NCBI GenBank assembly: GCA_039208045.1
Contig: JBCCRH010000157.1
Location: forward strand, 1-12,072
Origin: JBCCRH01 sp039208045
GTDB lineage: Bacteria; Bacteroidota; Bacteroidia; Chitinophagales; Saprospiraceae
DNA length: 12,072 bases
Reading direction: 5' to 3'
Below the pieces are notes generated by a model that saw nothing but the letters and a program-made list of their open reading frames with translations, was not told the origin of the DNA and did not search any database. This document shows positions 4,980-12,072 of this stretch, one piece after another. How positions within the stretch are numbered: position 1 is the first letter of the stretch; every line of letters starts with the position of its first letter. The position numbers and the translations under genes are program-made.

Positions 4980-7900
4980 ATGAAAAAACTCTCACTAGTA
5001 TTGATGCTAGTTCTTTTCGCTATGGGTACTGCCCTGGCACAAAGAACTATCTCAGGTACTGTGACTGACGAAAGCGGTGAGACGCTTATCGGTGCGAGTA
5101 TCCTTGTAAAAGGTACTCCGACAGGAACAGTAACCGAAGTTGACGGTACCTACAAGTTGGCGCTTCCGGATGGAGCCAGCGTCTTGGTGATCAGCTACAC
5201 TGGTTTCGAATCTCAAGAGCTCGAAATTGGTGTTTCTGACGTTATTGACGTTGTCATGAAAGAGGGAGCTGCGGAACTTGCAGAGGTCGTTGTAACGGGT
5301 CTTGGTATCCGTAAAGAGAAGAAGGCATTAGGATATGCTGTAACCTCTATTAGTCAAAAAGACTTGGAATTACGCCCTGAAGCAGACGTTGCTCGTGTAC
5401 TTCGTGGTAAGGTTCCTGGTGTTGACATTACTCAAACTTCTGGTTTGGCCGGTTCTGGTACGAACGTGATTATCCGTGGGTACTCTTCTATTACTGGTAC
5501 GAACCAACCACTATTCGTTGTGGATGGTGTTCCTTTCAACTCAGATACGAACAATGATGTAGGTTTCGACGAAGGTGGTGCTTCTGCTTCCAGTCGTTTC
5601 TTGGATTTGGATCCTAACAACATCGCTGAAGTAAACGTATTGAAAGGTCTTTCTGCAACGGTACTTTATGGTGAAGCTGGACGTAATGGTGTAGTATTGA
5701 TTACTACTAAGAACGGAGCAGCTGGCGACTTGAAAGAGAAATTCTCTGTAACAGTTGACCAAGGTATCTATGTAAACCAAATCGCAAGTTTACCTGACGA
5801 TCAGGATGCTTATGGTAATGGATGGCAGAACTTTGCTTCTGGTGCCTTCTCTAACTGGGGTGCTCCATTCGATCAGCCAAACAGCAATGGTTTGACAGAT
5901 GGTACGATTGCTCACCCTTATTCTGGTCGCCCAGGTTTTGATCAGTTTGATGGTGCTCGTTATGACTACCGTCCATATGACAACCTGCAGAACTTCTTTG
6001 AGACTGGTGTAATTAGCACTACTTCTATCAATGTAGGTAGCCAAGTATCTGAGAACACCAACTTGAACTTTAGCTACGGCTATCGTACAGAAGACAGCTT
6101 TGTGCCACTAAGTACATTTGACAAGCACAATTTCGGTTTAGGTATTGCTACTAAGCTAGCGAACGGCTTCAGAATTAACTCTACGTTCAACTACGTATCT
6201 TCTGAGCGTATTGCTCCTCCAACAGGTGTAAGCTTTAGTTCTAACCCAACTGGTGCTTCTTTGTTCTCTAACGTATTCTACACGCCACGTTCTGTGAGTT
6301 TGTTTGATCTTCCTTTTGAAAGCCCAATCGATGGCTCTACGGAGTACTATCGTGGTGGTAATGACATTCAGCACCCACTATGGACCTTGAATAATACTTC
6401 TGTAAGTGAAGATATTGCTCGTTTCTTCGGTACGATCAACGTGTCTTATGACTTAACAAGCTGGTTGACTGCAAACTATCGTTTTGGTATAGATTCGTAC
6501 ACGCAGCTACAGCGCTATGCTGTAAATAAGGGTGGTAGTAATCAGATCGATAACGGTCAGTTGCAAACTACTGAGCGTCAGAATACCATTTCTGATCATA
6601 CCTTCAACTTGGCATACAATGTACAGTTGAACGATGATTTCTCTTTAGATGGTGTAGTTGGTTTGAACCTACGTCGTGATACTAGAGATTTCACAGATGC
6701 ATTTAGCCAGCAGCAGTTCGTATTCGGTCTACAAGTACATGATAACTTCGTAGAGCACACGAATGAGTCTTCTATTCGTGAGGAAAACTTGATTGGTGCA
6801 TTTGGTACCGTTTCATTAGGTTTCCGCAACTTCTTGTACTTCAACGTACAAGCACGTAACGACTGGACTTCTACTTTGGAAAGTGCTAACCGTTCTGTAT
6901 TCTATCCATCTGCGTCCTTGTCTTTCATTGCTACAGAAGCTATTCCTGCATTACAGGAGAGCAGCGTAGTAAACTACTTGAAGCTACGTGTTGGATATGG
7001 TACTTCTGCCGGTTATCCAAATCCTTACCAAACCAGAAACATTCTGGGTGTAGCTACTCGTAGCTTTATCGATAGTGATAACACTGTAATCAATATCAAC
7101 ACGGTAGATGATCAAATTGGTAACCCAGAATTGAAGCCAGAGATTCACCGTGAAGTAGAAGTAGGTATTGAGGGTCGTTTCTTCAACAACCGCTTTGGAC
7201 TTGACTTATCGTTATATAATAAGAAGTCTACTGACTTGATTATTTCGCTTCCACTATACCGTGCAACCGGTGCAGAGGAAACTACTGTTAACGCAGCAGA
7301 AATTACCAATGATGGTATTGAGTTAGGTATGGATGTCACACCGATCAGAACGGGTGATTTCAGCTTGACTATCAATGCTAACTATACCTTGAATAGAAAC
7401 ATTGTAGACAAATTAGCTGAAGGGCTAGAGCAGGTGCCAATCGCTGGTTTCACCAATATCGGTAACTTTGCTATCCCAGGTCAGCCTTATGGGGTGATCT
7501 TGGGTGATTCTCGTTTGACTTACAATGATAATGGAGACCTTGTAACAGACGGTGGTCTATTCCGTATTGACAACAACTTGGGTGTATTAGGTGATCCTAA
7601 CCCTAAGTACACCTTGAATGGTGGATTGTCTGCGAACTACAAAGGATTCTCTTTCAATGCTTTATTGACTTATGTTGAAGGTGGAGTAATCTTCTCTACT
7701 CTTCCATCTACCTTGATGGCACGTGGTATCTTGCAAGAAACAGATTTCGATCGTTTCGTACCTGTTGTGGCTCCTGGTGTTGAAGAGCAAGCTGATGGTT
7801 CTTTTGTACCTAACACGACTCAGATTACACCAAACAACCACTACTGGCGTAACGGTGGGGTATTCATTCGTGACCAGCGTACATTCAACGGTTCTTACAT

Positions 7901-8144
7901 TAAGTTGAGAGAGGTTTCTCTTGGTTACACACTACCTACGAAGTGGTTGGAAGGAACACCTCTAGGTTCTTTGTCTTTGACATTGTCGGCTCAGAACATT
8001 TGGTTTGATGCACTTGGTTTCCCAGATGGTGCTAATTTCGATCCTGAAGTATTATCTACTGGTGTAGGTAACGGTCGTGGTTTTGAGTTGATGAACGTAC
8101 CTACTGCTAAGCAGTTCGGCGCTAATCTACGTGTAACATTTTAA
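4980..8144 (+). CDS. SusC/RagA-family TonB-dependent outer-membrane transporter
   Basis: This encodes 1054 residues, typical for SusC. The start at 4980 is chosen because MKKLSLVLMLVLFAMGTALA is a clean signal peptide with cleavage after Ala20; the frame's extra upstream 25 codons run through the promoter and palindrome. Domains in order: a carboxypeptidase-regulatory-like beta-sandwich (about 22-95), a TonB-box-like stretch (EVVVTGLGI, 102-110), a plug (about 112-245; LRGKVPGV at 141-148, IIRGYSS at 164-170, FVVDGVPF at 179-186), then a beta-barrel to the C-terminal VTF with the terminal Phe expected for BAM insertion. The plug ends with YGEAGRNGVVLITTK, a variant of the more usual GSRAANGV motif. 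The protein imports a ligand across the outer membrane with TonB energy. The substrate is unknown; no degradative enzyme is adjacent. Arg codons are mostly CGT and Asn mostly AAC, suggesting high expression. Confidence 0.95.
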   Translation: MKKLSLVLMLVLFAMGTALAQRTISGTVTDESGETLIGASILVKGTPTGTVTEVDGTYKLALPDGASVLVISYTGFESQELEIGVSDVIDVVMKEGAAELAEVVVTGLGIRKEKKALGYAVTSISQKDLELRPEADVARVLRGKVPGVDITQTSGLAGSGTNVIIRGYSSITGTNQPLFVVDGVPFNSDTNNDVGFDEGGASASSRFLDLDPNNIAEVNVLKGLSATVLYGEAGRNGVVLITTKNGAAGDLKEKFSVTVDQGIYVNQIASLPDDQDAYGNGWQNFASGAFSNWGAPFDQPNSNGLTDGTIAHPYSGRPGFDQFDGARYDYRPYDNLQNFFETGVISTTSINVGSQVSENTNLNFSYGYRTEDSFVPLSTFDKHNFGLGIATKLANGFRINSTFNYVSSERIAPPTGVSFSSNPTGASLFSNVFYTPRSVSLFDLPFESPIDGSTEYYRGGNDIQHPLWTLNNTSVSEDIARFFGTINVSYDLTSWLTANYRFGIDSYTQLQRYAVNKGGSNQIDNGQLQTTERQNTISDHTFNLAYNVQLNDDFSLDGVVGLNLRRDTRDFTDAFSQQQFVFGLQVHDNFVEHTNESSIREENLIGAFGTVSLGFRNFLYFNVQARNDWTSTLESANRSVFYPSASLSFIATEAIPALQESSVVNYLKLRVGYGTSAGYPNPYQTRNILGVATRSFIDSDNTVININTVDDQIGNPELKPEIHREVEVGIEGRFFNNRFGLDLSLYNKKSTDLIISLPLYRATGAEETTVNAAEITNDGIELGMDVTPIRTGDFSLTINANYTLNRNIVDKLAEGLEQVPIAGFTNIGNFAIPGQPYGVILGDSRLTYNDNGDLVTDGGLFRIDNNLGVLGDPNPKYTLNGGLSANYKGFSFNALLTYVEGGVIFSTLPSTLMARGILQETDFDRFVPVVAPGVEEQADGSFVPNTTQITPNNHYWRNGGVFIRDQRTFNGSYIKLREVSLGYTLPTKWLEGTPLGSLSLTLSAQNIWFDALGFPDGANFDPEVLSTGVGNGRGFELMNVPTAKQFGANLRVTF

Positions 8145-8168
8145 TTCATTTAAAGCGGAAAATCTATT

Positions 8169-9848
8169 ATGAAAAATATTTTTAAGTTTGCTCTACTTGG
8201 TTTAGCACTGCTAATGGTGGTAAGTGCTTGTGAAAACACTGAGCTAGAGGAGCTATTAGATAATCCAAACTCAGTGACGCCAGAAAATGCGGAATTGGAT
8301 TTGGTGTTCAACAACGTAATGCTTCAGTTCGAAAACTTTATTGACGAATCAAGCGACGAATCAATGCCATACGTTCGTATGATGGCGATGAGTGCTGGTG
8401 CTCAGTATGACAACCAGGACAACCCTGTAAGTTTTGATTTCTTGTGGGAAGTAGCTTATGCTAGAATTATCCCAGATGCTGACTTGGTACTGTCTTTAGC
8501 AGAACCACGTGGTGCTACAGCGCATGCTGGTATTGCCAAAATCGTGAAGGCATACGTATTCATGACACTAGTGGATTTGTTTGGTGATGTACCTTTTACA
8601 GAAGCAAACAAAGGAGTAGAGTTTCAGAATCCTTTGGCTGATGATGATGAGGCTATTTACTTGGCTGCATTAGGTTTGTTGGAGGAAGGTATTGCTGATT
8701 TGGAGAAGGGTTCAGATGCTTATCCAGACAACGATTTGTTCTACGGTAAGACAAGTACTCCGGCTGCAAACTGGATCAAGGCGGCTAACTCTTTGATTCT
8801 GCGTGCACACGTAATCACAAAGCAGGCTATTGGTTCTGCAACAGTGATCAACGGAATTCTAGCTAGTGGCAACTATATTCAGGATATGAGCGAAGATATG
8901 CAGTTCAACTACGGTGCTAACCGTTTGAATCCTGATTCACGTCACCCATACTACGAAGATGCATACGACAACGATGGTCCTGGAGTATATATCAACAACC
9001 AGTACCTATGGTTCTTCTTTGGCGAGAAGGATGTTGAAGATCCACGGATCAGATACTATTTCTATCGTCAAGATTGTGATGAGACCGATGAAGACCAGTT
9101 TACACTAGATTGTGTAGCTTCTCCATATCCATTGCATTGGCCACAAGGTCTGCCATTCTGTACTGCTTCTTTGGATTTTGGTGATCCACAGCAAGAGTAT
9201 GGTGGCTATTGGGGCCGTGATCATGGTAATGATGATGGTATTCCACCAGATGATTTCAAGCGTGCAGTATACGGTGTATACCCTGCAGGTGGTAAGTTTG
9301 ATAACGATGATTGTTCTGCTGTAAATACAAGCATGGGTACTGCTGGTGCCGGTGGTGTAGGTCTTGCTCCTGTAATTCTATCTTCTTACGTTCAGTTTTA
9401 TCTAGCTGAAGCTGCATTGACGATGGGTGTTGATGGTGATCCATTAGCATACTTATTGGAAGGTGTACGTCAGTCAATTGATAAGGCAATAGCTGTTGGA
9501 GCAGCAGATAATCCTGGTGATTTGGCTCCATCACAAGAGCAAATTGATGACTACATTGCTGAAGTAGAAAGCCTATATATGGCTGCTGGTTCTGACGAAG
9601 AGCGTTTGGATGTAATCATGAAGGAATTCCTTCTAGGATTGTGGGGACAAGGTGTTGATGCATTCAACAACTACCGTCGTACTGCTTTGCCTAGTGGTTT
9701 ACAGCCAACTCGTTCAGCTACCCCAGGTAATTTCCCACGTGTGATGTACTATCCATCAGATTATGTAAACTTGAATATCAATGCTCAACAGCATGCTATT
9801 ACAGAGCAAGTTTTCTGGGATAAATTGCCTGCTGGAGCGATTCAGTAA
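8169..9848 (+). CDS. SusD/RagB-family nutrient-binding outer-membrane lipoprotein
   Basis: This encodes 559 residues. The signal peptide ends in VVSAC, so Cys21 is the lipid anchor. The chain then reads as a SusD-like helical protein: NPNSVTPENAEL (32-43) near the start, a helical TPR-like core (about 85-230), and the stretch GGYWGRDHGNDDGIPPD (345-361) followed by YGVYPAGGKFD (368-378). In my judgement these mark the SusD-like_2 group, not classic SusD. It starts 24 bp after the SusC stop and forms the surface lid of the SusC barrel, capturing ligand. Four further cysteines (303, 315, 331, 382) cluster around an acidic loop (DETDEDQ) and could make two disulfides on the cell surface. Codon use matches the SusC gene. 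The ligand is not known; SusD-like pairs serve glycans, peptides and other oligomers. Confidence 0.93.
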   Translation: MKNIFKFALLGLALLMVVSACENTELEELLDNPNSVTPENAELDLVFNNVMLQFENFIDESSDESMPYVRMMAMSAGAQYDNQDNPVSFDFLWEVAYARIIPDADLVLSLAEPRGATAHAGIAKIVKAYVFMTLVDLFGDVPFTEANKGVEFQNPLADDDEAIYLAALGLLEEGIADLEKGSDAYPDNDLFYGKTSTPAANWIKAANSLILRAHVITKQAIGSATVINGILASGNYIQDMSEDMQFNYGANRLNPDSRHPYYEDAYDNDGPGVYINNQYLWFFFGEKDVEDPRIRYYFYRQDCDETDEDQFTLDCVASPYPLHWPQGLPFCTASLDFGDPQQEYGGYWGRDHGNDDGIPPDDFKRAVYGVYPAGGKFDNDDCSAVNTSMGTAGAGGVGLAPVILSSYVQFYLAEAALTMGVDGDPLAYLLEGVRQSIDKAIAVGAADNPGDLAPSQEQIDDYIAEVESLYMAAGSDEERLDVIMKEFLLGLWGQGVDAFNNYRRTALPSGLQPTRSATPGNFPRVMYYPSDYVNLNINAQQHAITEQVFWDKLPAGAIQ

Positions 9849-9880
9849 GCTTAATATCATCTTGAACAGTCAATAATTGT

Positions 9881-9923
9881 AGACGTTACGGGAAAGCGAA
9901 CTTCTCGCTATCTCGTAACGTCT
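9881..9923 (+). terminator. Strong intergenic hairpin (attenuator or processing site)
   Basis: AGACGTTACG (9881-9890) pairs perfectly with CGTAACGTCT (9914-9923). The stem continues as G-T, G-C and A-T pairs, one A-A mismatch, then AGCGA (9895-9899) with TCGCT (9905-9909) around a 5-nt loop, nearly 19 paired positions in 43 nt. There is no T-run after it on the plus strand (TCATCTG follows), so it is not a standard terminator. It lies 32 bp after the SusD stop and 25 bp before the next start. Partial termination or protection of the upstream mRNA from 3' exonucleases is plausible and would set SusC/SusD levels above the third gene. Confidence 0.55.
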
Positions 9924-9948
9924 CATCTGAAAAAATAACAATTATATA

Positions 9949-10884
9949 ATGAGAAATATTTTTCTAGCTTTTTTAGCTATCGTTGTCGTTTTCACGAGCT
10001 TCTCTTGTGAGCGTGAGCGTGCTTTTCAAGAGTTCGATGAGCTCGAAAAAGGAGCCTTTGCGCGTCGGCTAGCAGGCGTAACGGGCGAGTTTAACTTCTT
10101 TAATGTAGATGCTTCATCCATCAGTTTTGAAGTAGAATTTTATAGTGAAGATCAGGGCCAAAACGTAGCATCTTATGACTGGACTGTGGCACACCAGGAT
10201 AATTCTGGTAGCTCTCCGGTTATTTCTGATGCTGCCTCAGTTGGTAGTTTTCCTTCTTCTCAATTTTCTACTAGTGCGAATGGATTACCTGGTATCGCAG
10301 TTACCTTTACTATGCAACAAGCATTGGATGCACTTGGATTGGCTATCGATGATATCAATGGTGGTGATGCAATGCTTTTCCGTGGGACTGTAGTATTGAA
10401 TGATGGACGTTCTTTCTCTTTAGAGAATACTGGTTCTAATATCATTTCATCTGCACCATTTAGCGGTTTCTTTGCTTTTAACCAGAATATCATTTGTCCT
10501 TCTAGCTTGGCAGATAATACTTATACAGTAGAAACTACTTACTTGCAGCATGACTTCATCGGTGATGGATTCACTTCCAACACTCTAACTGGGGTAGCAT
10601 TAGAAGATCTTGGAGCTGCTCAGTATGAAATTGCTGACTTCTCTGGTGGGCTGTATGCTGCTGATGGTCCATATGGTGTAAACTACAGCACAACTGGCTT
10701 AGTAATTACGATTACTGATTCTTGTGGTGATATAAAGTTTGATGGCGAAAGCGATCCATGGCAAAACCTTGTAGCAGATCCTGAGAATCCAAGCTTTGTA
10801 GATACAGATACTGGCATCATTACGATCGCCGCTCTAGGTGATGTATATGGTGAAAACTGGGTTTCAGTTTACACGCCTGAATAG
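9949..10884 (+). CDS. SusCD-associated lipoprotein, family not recognised
   Basis: This encodes 311 residues. Residues 5-19 form a hydrophobic signal peptide ending in TSFSC, so Cys20 is the likely lipid anchor, though Ser at -3 is not classical. An acidic/charged linker follows (21-40). Residues about 44-175 look like an Ig-like or SusE-type beta-sandwich (GEFNFFNVDASSISFEVEFY, then NVASYDWTV and RGTVVLNDGRSFSL). Residues about 182-311 form a second beta-rich domain starting at CPSSL, with Cys183 and Cys259 as a possible disulfide, and ending VSVYTPE. I cannot tie either domain to a named family. It is the third gene of the SusC/SusD operon, the place of SusE/SusF surface binding proteins, so a ligand-binding role at the cell surface is the best inference. 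The 100-bp gap from SusD holds a strong hairpin. Confidence 0.82.
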   Translation: MRNIFLAFLAIVVVFTSFSCERERAFQEFDELEKGAFARRLAGVTGEFNFFNVDASSISFEVEFYSEDQGQNVASYDWTVAHQDNSGSSPVISDAASVGSFPSSQFSTSANGLPGIAVTFTMQQALDALGLAIDDINGGDAMLFRGTVVLNDGRSFSLENTGSNIISSAPFSGFFAFNQNIICPSSLADNTYTVETTYLQHDFIGDGFTSNTLTGVALEDLGAAQYEIADFSGGLYAADGPYGVNYSTTGLVITITDSCGDIKFDGESDPWQNLVADPENPSFVDTDTGIITIAALGDVYGENWVSVYTPE

Positions 10885-10893
10885 TAATATTTT

Positions 10894-10954
10894 ATCAGCA
10901 TAGCTGATTAGAATAGATAGAAGCCTTCTTGACATATTGTTGAGAAGGCTTCTT
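10894..10954. terminator. Hairpin pair between convergent genes, probable bidirectional terminator
   Basis: Two hairpins fill the 81-bp gap. The first is ATCAGC-ATA-GCTGAT (10894-10908, 6-bp stem). The second is AGAAGCCTTCT (10919-10929) paired perfectly with AGAAGGCTTCT (10943-10953), an 11-bp stem with a 13-nt loop. It is followed by TCCATTTT, a poor T-tract, and on the minus strand by TATCTATTCTA. Its position between stops at 10884 and 10966 supports a role in ending both transcripts. Confidence 0.65.
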
Positions 10955-10965
10955 CCATTTTACGG

Positions 10966-12072
10966 CTATTGCTTTACAATCGCAGTAGTTTCACCGTTTG
11001 GACTCATAAGCCAATAGATACCTTTCGGTAAATGCAGCATAGAGAAATGTACTTGAGAGGAATCGATAGGAATAGCTTGTTGGAATTGTCCATTCGAATG
11101 GAAAAGATATAACTGGAACGCTTGAGTATAGTTTGGGGTAAGGATAGTAACGGTGCCCTTAGTTGGATTAGGGAAAACTTGGATATTGGTAGTTGGTAGA
11201 ACAGGTTCATCTGTAGCTACTAATAAGTTTACGTCTTCATCTACTTGAATGATTCCCTCGCTTGTACTCCCTTCTTGTACCTGAAGCGTTTGATTAGTCA
11301 CTACAGCCGTAAGTAAATCTACATGACCAGTAGGCCACTTGATCGTAATTGAATCGATTATAGCGTGAGTACCCACCCCAATAGTGAGCGTTTCCGAATT
11401 TTGGCCCAAAAAACCATTGCCACAGGTAGTAAAGCGCAGCTGTTCTCCATCTGACGTATATACCTCAATCCTACTACCAATACCATCGCGATTGCTCAGC
11501 ACTCCTTCCAACTTTATCTTGATCCAGTTGTGCGTAGTATTGGTACTATTCACCCAAAGATTAGAAAAATAGGGCGCTGTATTAATGACCATAATCTCAC
11601 TTAAGCCATCTTGGTTAATATCTCCAATCGCATTGTTGAAACTCCGCACGGTATCACCTTGAAAACCAGCATCTTCAGGAATGATAAAAGTACCATCCTG
11701 TTGATTATGATAAAATGCGCTAGAAAGCACTTCGGGACCCATTAGCATCCCACTAACATATAAATCTTCCCACCCATCATTATCGGCATCAAAAAAAAGC
11801 GCACCCCAGCAGTACTCAAAAAAAGCAGTACCACTTTCGATAGAGCTGGATATAAAACTCTCATTACCGGTATTGCGCAAGAGGGCATTACCTTGCTGTG
11901 TATTGGTAACATAGATGTCCACCCATCCATCATTATTATAATCCCCTGGAGCTACACACATCGCATTCATAGCAAGGGCGGTACCCGAAAATATCGAGTT
12001 GTCGGAGAAGGTGCCATCCCCATTATTTTTAAGAAGGGTGTTACGTGTAAAACGATCATTAGCAGTATACAA
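10966..12072 (-). CDS. VCBS/UnbV-repeat secreted protein with type IX sorting domain, N-terminus beyond window edge
   Basis: 368 residues of the C-terminal part are visible; the frame runs off the right edge and the first codon, TTG, is just the edge. Numbering is from that edge. FG-GAP/VCBS calcium loops appear at 44-52 (DYNNDGWVD), 95-103 (DADNDGWED) and 151-159 (DINQDGLSE), parts of a beta-propeller. Residues about 182-266 match the ASPIC/UnbV domain (GIGSRIEVY, then SITIKWPTG), as in CRTAC1-like proteins. After a linker, residues 298-368 form a Por secretion-system C-terminal sorting domain: QVFPNPTKGTVTI, LYLFHSNGQ, HLPKGIYWL. Type IX secretion would carry it across the outer membrane, with this domain removed and the protein released or anchored at the surface. 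Ligand and role are unknown; such propellers are usually adhesive or binding modules. It converges on the SusCD operon and is probably unrelated to it. Confidence 0.92.
   Translation of the reverse strand: MYTANDRFTRNTLLKNNGDGTFSDNSIFSGTALAMNAMCVAPGDYNNDGWVDIYVTNTQQGNALLRNTGNESFISSSIESGTAFFEYCWGALFFDADNDGWEDLYVSGMLMGPEVLSSAFYHNQQDGTFIIPEDAGFQGDTVRSFNNAIGDINQDGLSEIMVINTAPYFSNLWVNSTNTTHNWIKIKLEGVLSNRDGIGSRIEVYTSDGEQLRFTTCGNGFLGQNSETLTIGVGTHAIIDSITIKWPTGHVDLLTAVVTNQTLQVQEGSTSEGIIQVDEDVNLLVATDEPVLPTTNIQVFPNPTKGTVTILTPNYTQAFQLYLFHSNGQFQQAIPIDSSQVHFSMLHLPKGIYWLMSPNGETTAIVKQ

Noticed and set aside
9256..9534. Minus-strand frame of 92 codons inside the SusD gene
   Set aside because: Its composition (Gln, His and Leu rich) is what the complement of SusD codons gives; it has no family features.
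12070..12072. TTG at the right edge as the start codon of the VCBS/UnbV protein
   Set aside because: There is no signal peptide after it and the visible sequence starts inside repeat-type sequence, so the gene continues past the edge.

Overview
The window looks like chromosomal DNA of a member of the phylum Bacteroidota, probably of the Saprospiria/Lewinella type (the class is an inference). The evidence is a SusC/SusD outer-membrane pair, a Por-type (type IX secretion) sorting domain, several Sec/Lsp lipoproteins, a PdxJ of the Bacteroidota sequence type (NINK near the N-terminus), and promoter boxes of the TAnnTTTG kind. I see no tRNA, rRNA, CRISPR array or transposase gene.

Layout. (1) 1-1235: two small, divergently transcribed lipoprotein genes of unknown function; the left one runs off the window. 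(2) 1217-1369: a palindromic, REPIN/MITE-like element of about 107 bp, bracketed by a 23-bp direct repeat. It sits between two convergent genes and separates stop codons that were probably 1 bp apart before. (3) 1367-3779, minus strand: a membrane-lipid gene cluster transcribed in the order CPBP-type intramembrane protease, cdsA (CDP-diacylglycerol synthase), psd (phosphatidylserine decarboxylase). The first two genes overlap by 20 bp. (4) 3780-4593: a short divergent promoter region and pdxJ (pyridoxine 5'-phosphate synthase). (5) 4594-4979: a 386-bp non-coding stretch with nested inverted repeats and, just before the next gene, a TAGATTTG promoter box with a palindrome at its -33 position. 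(6) 4980-10884: a probable nutrient-uptake operon made of a SusC-family TonB-dependent transporter, a SusD-family lipoprotein and a third lipoprotein that I cannot place in a named family. A strong hairpin lies between genes two and three. (7) 10885-10965: hairpins between convergent genes, probably a shared terminator. (8) 10966-12072, minus strand: the C-terminal part of a secreted VCBS/UnbV-type protein with a type IX sorting signal.

How it fits together. CdsA makes CDP-diacylglycerol and Psd makes phosphatidylethanolamine; the phosphatidylserine synthase that links them is not in the window. The SusC/SusD pair should form a lidded outer-membrane importer energised by TonB. No glycan-active enzyme, protease or dedicated regulator is visible beside it, so its substrate cannot be read from context. 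The most distinctive non-coding signals are the element with the duplicated gene end at 1217-1369, the palindrome-plus-promoter before the SusC gene, and the 43-nt hairpin after the SusD gene. Nothing here amounts to an obviously new multi-gene system.
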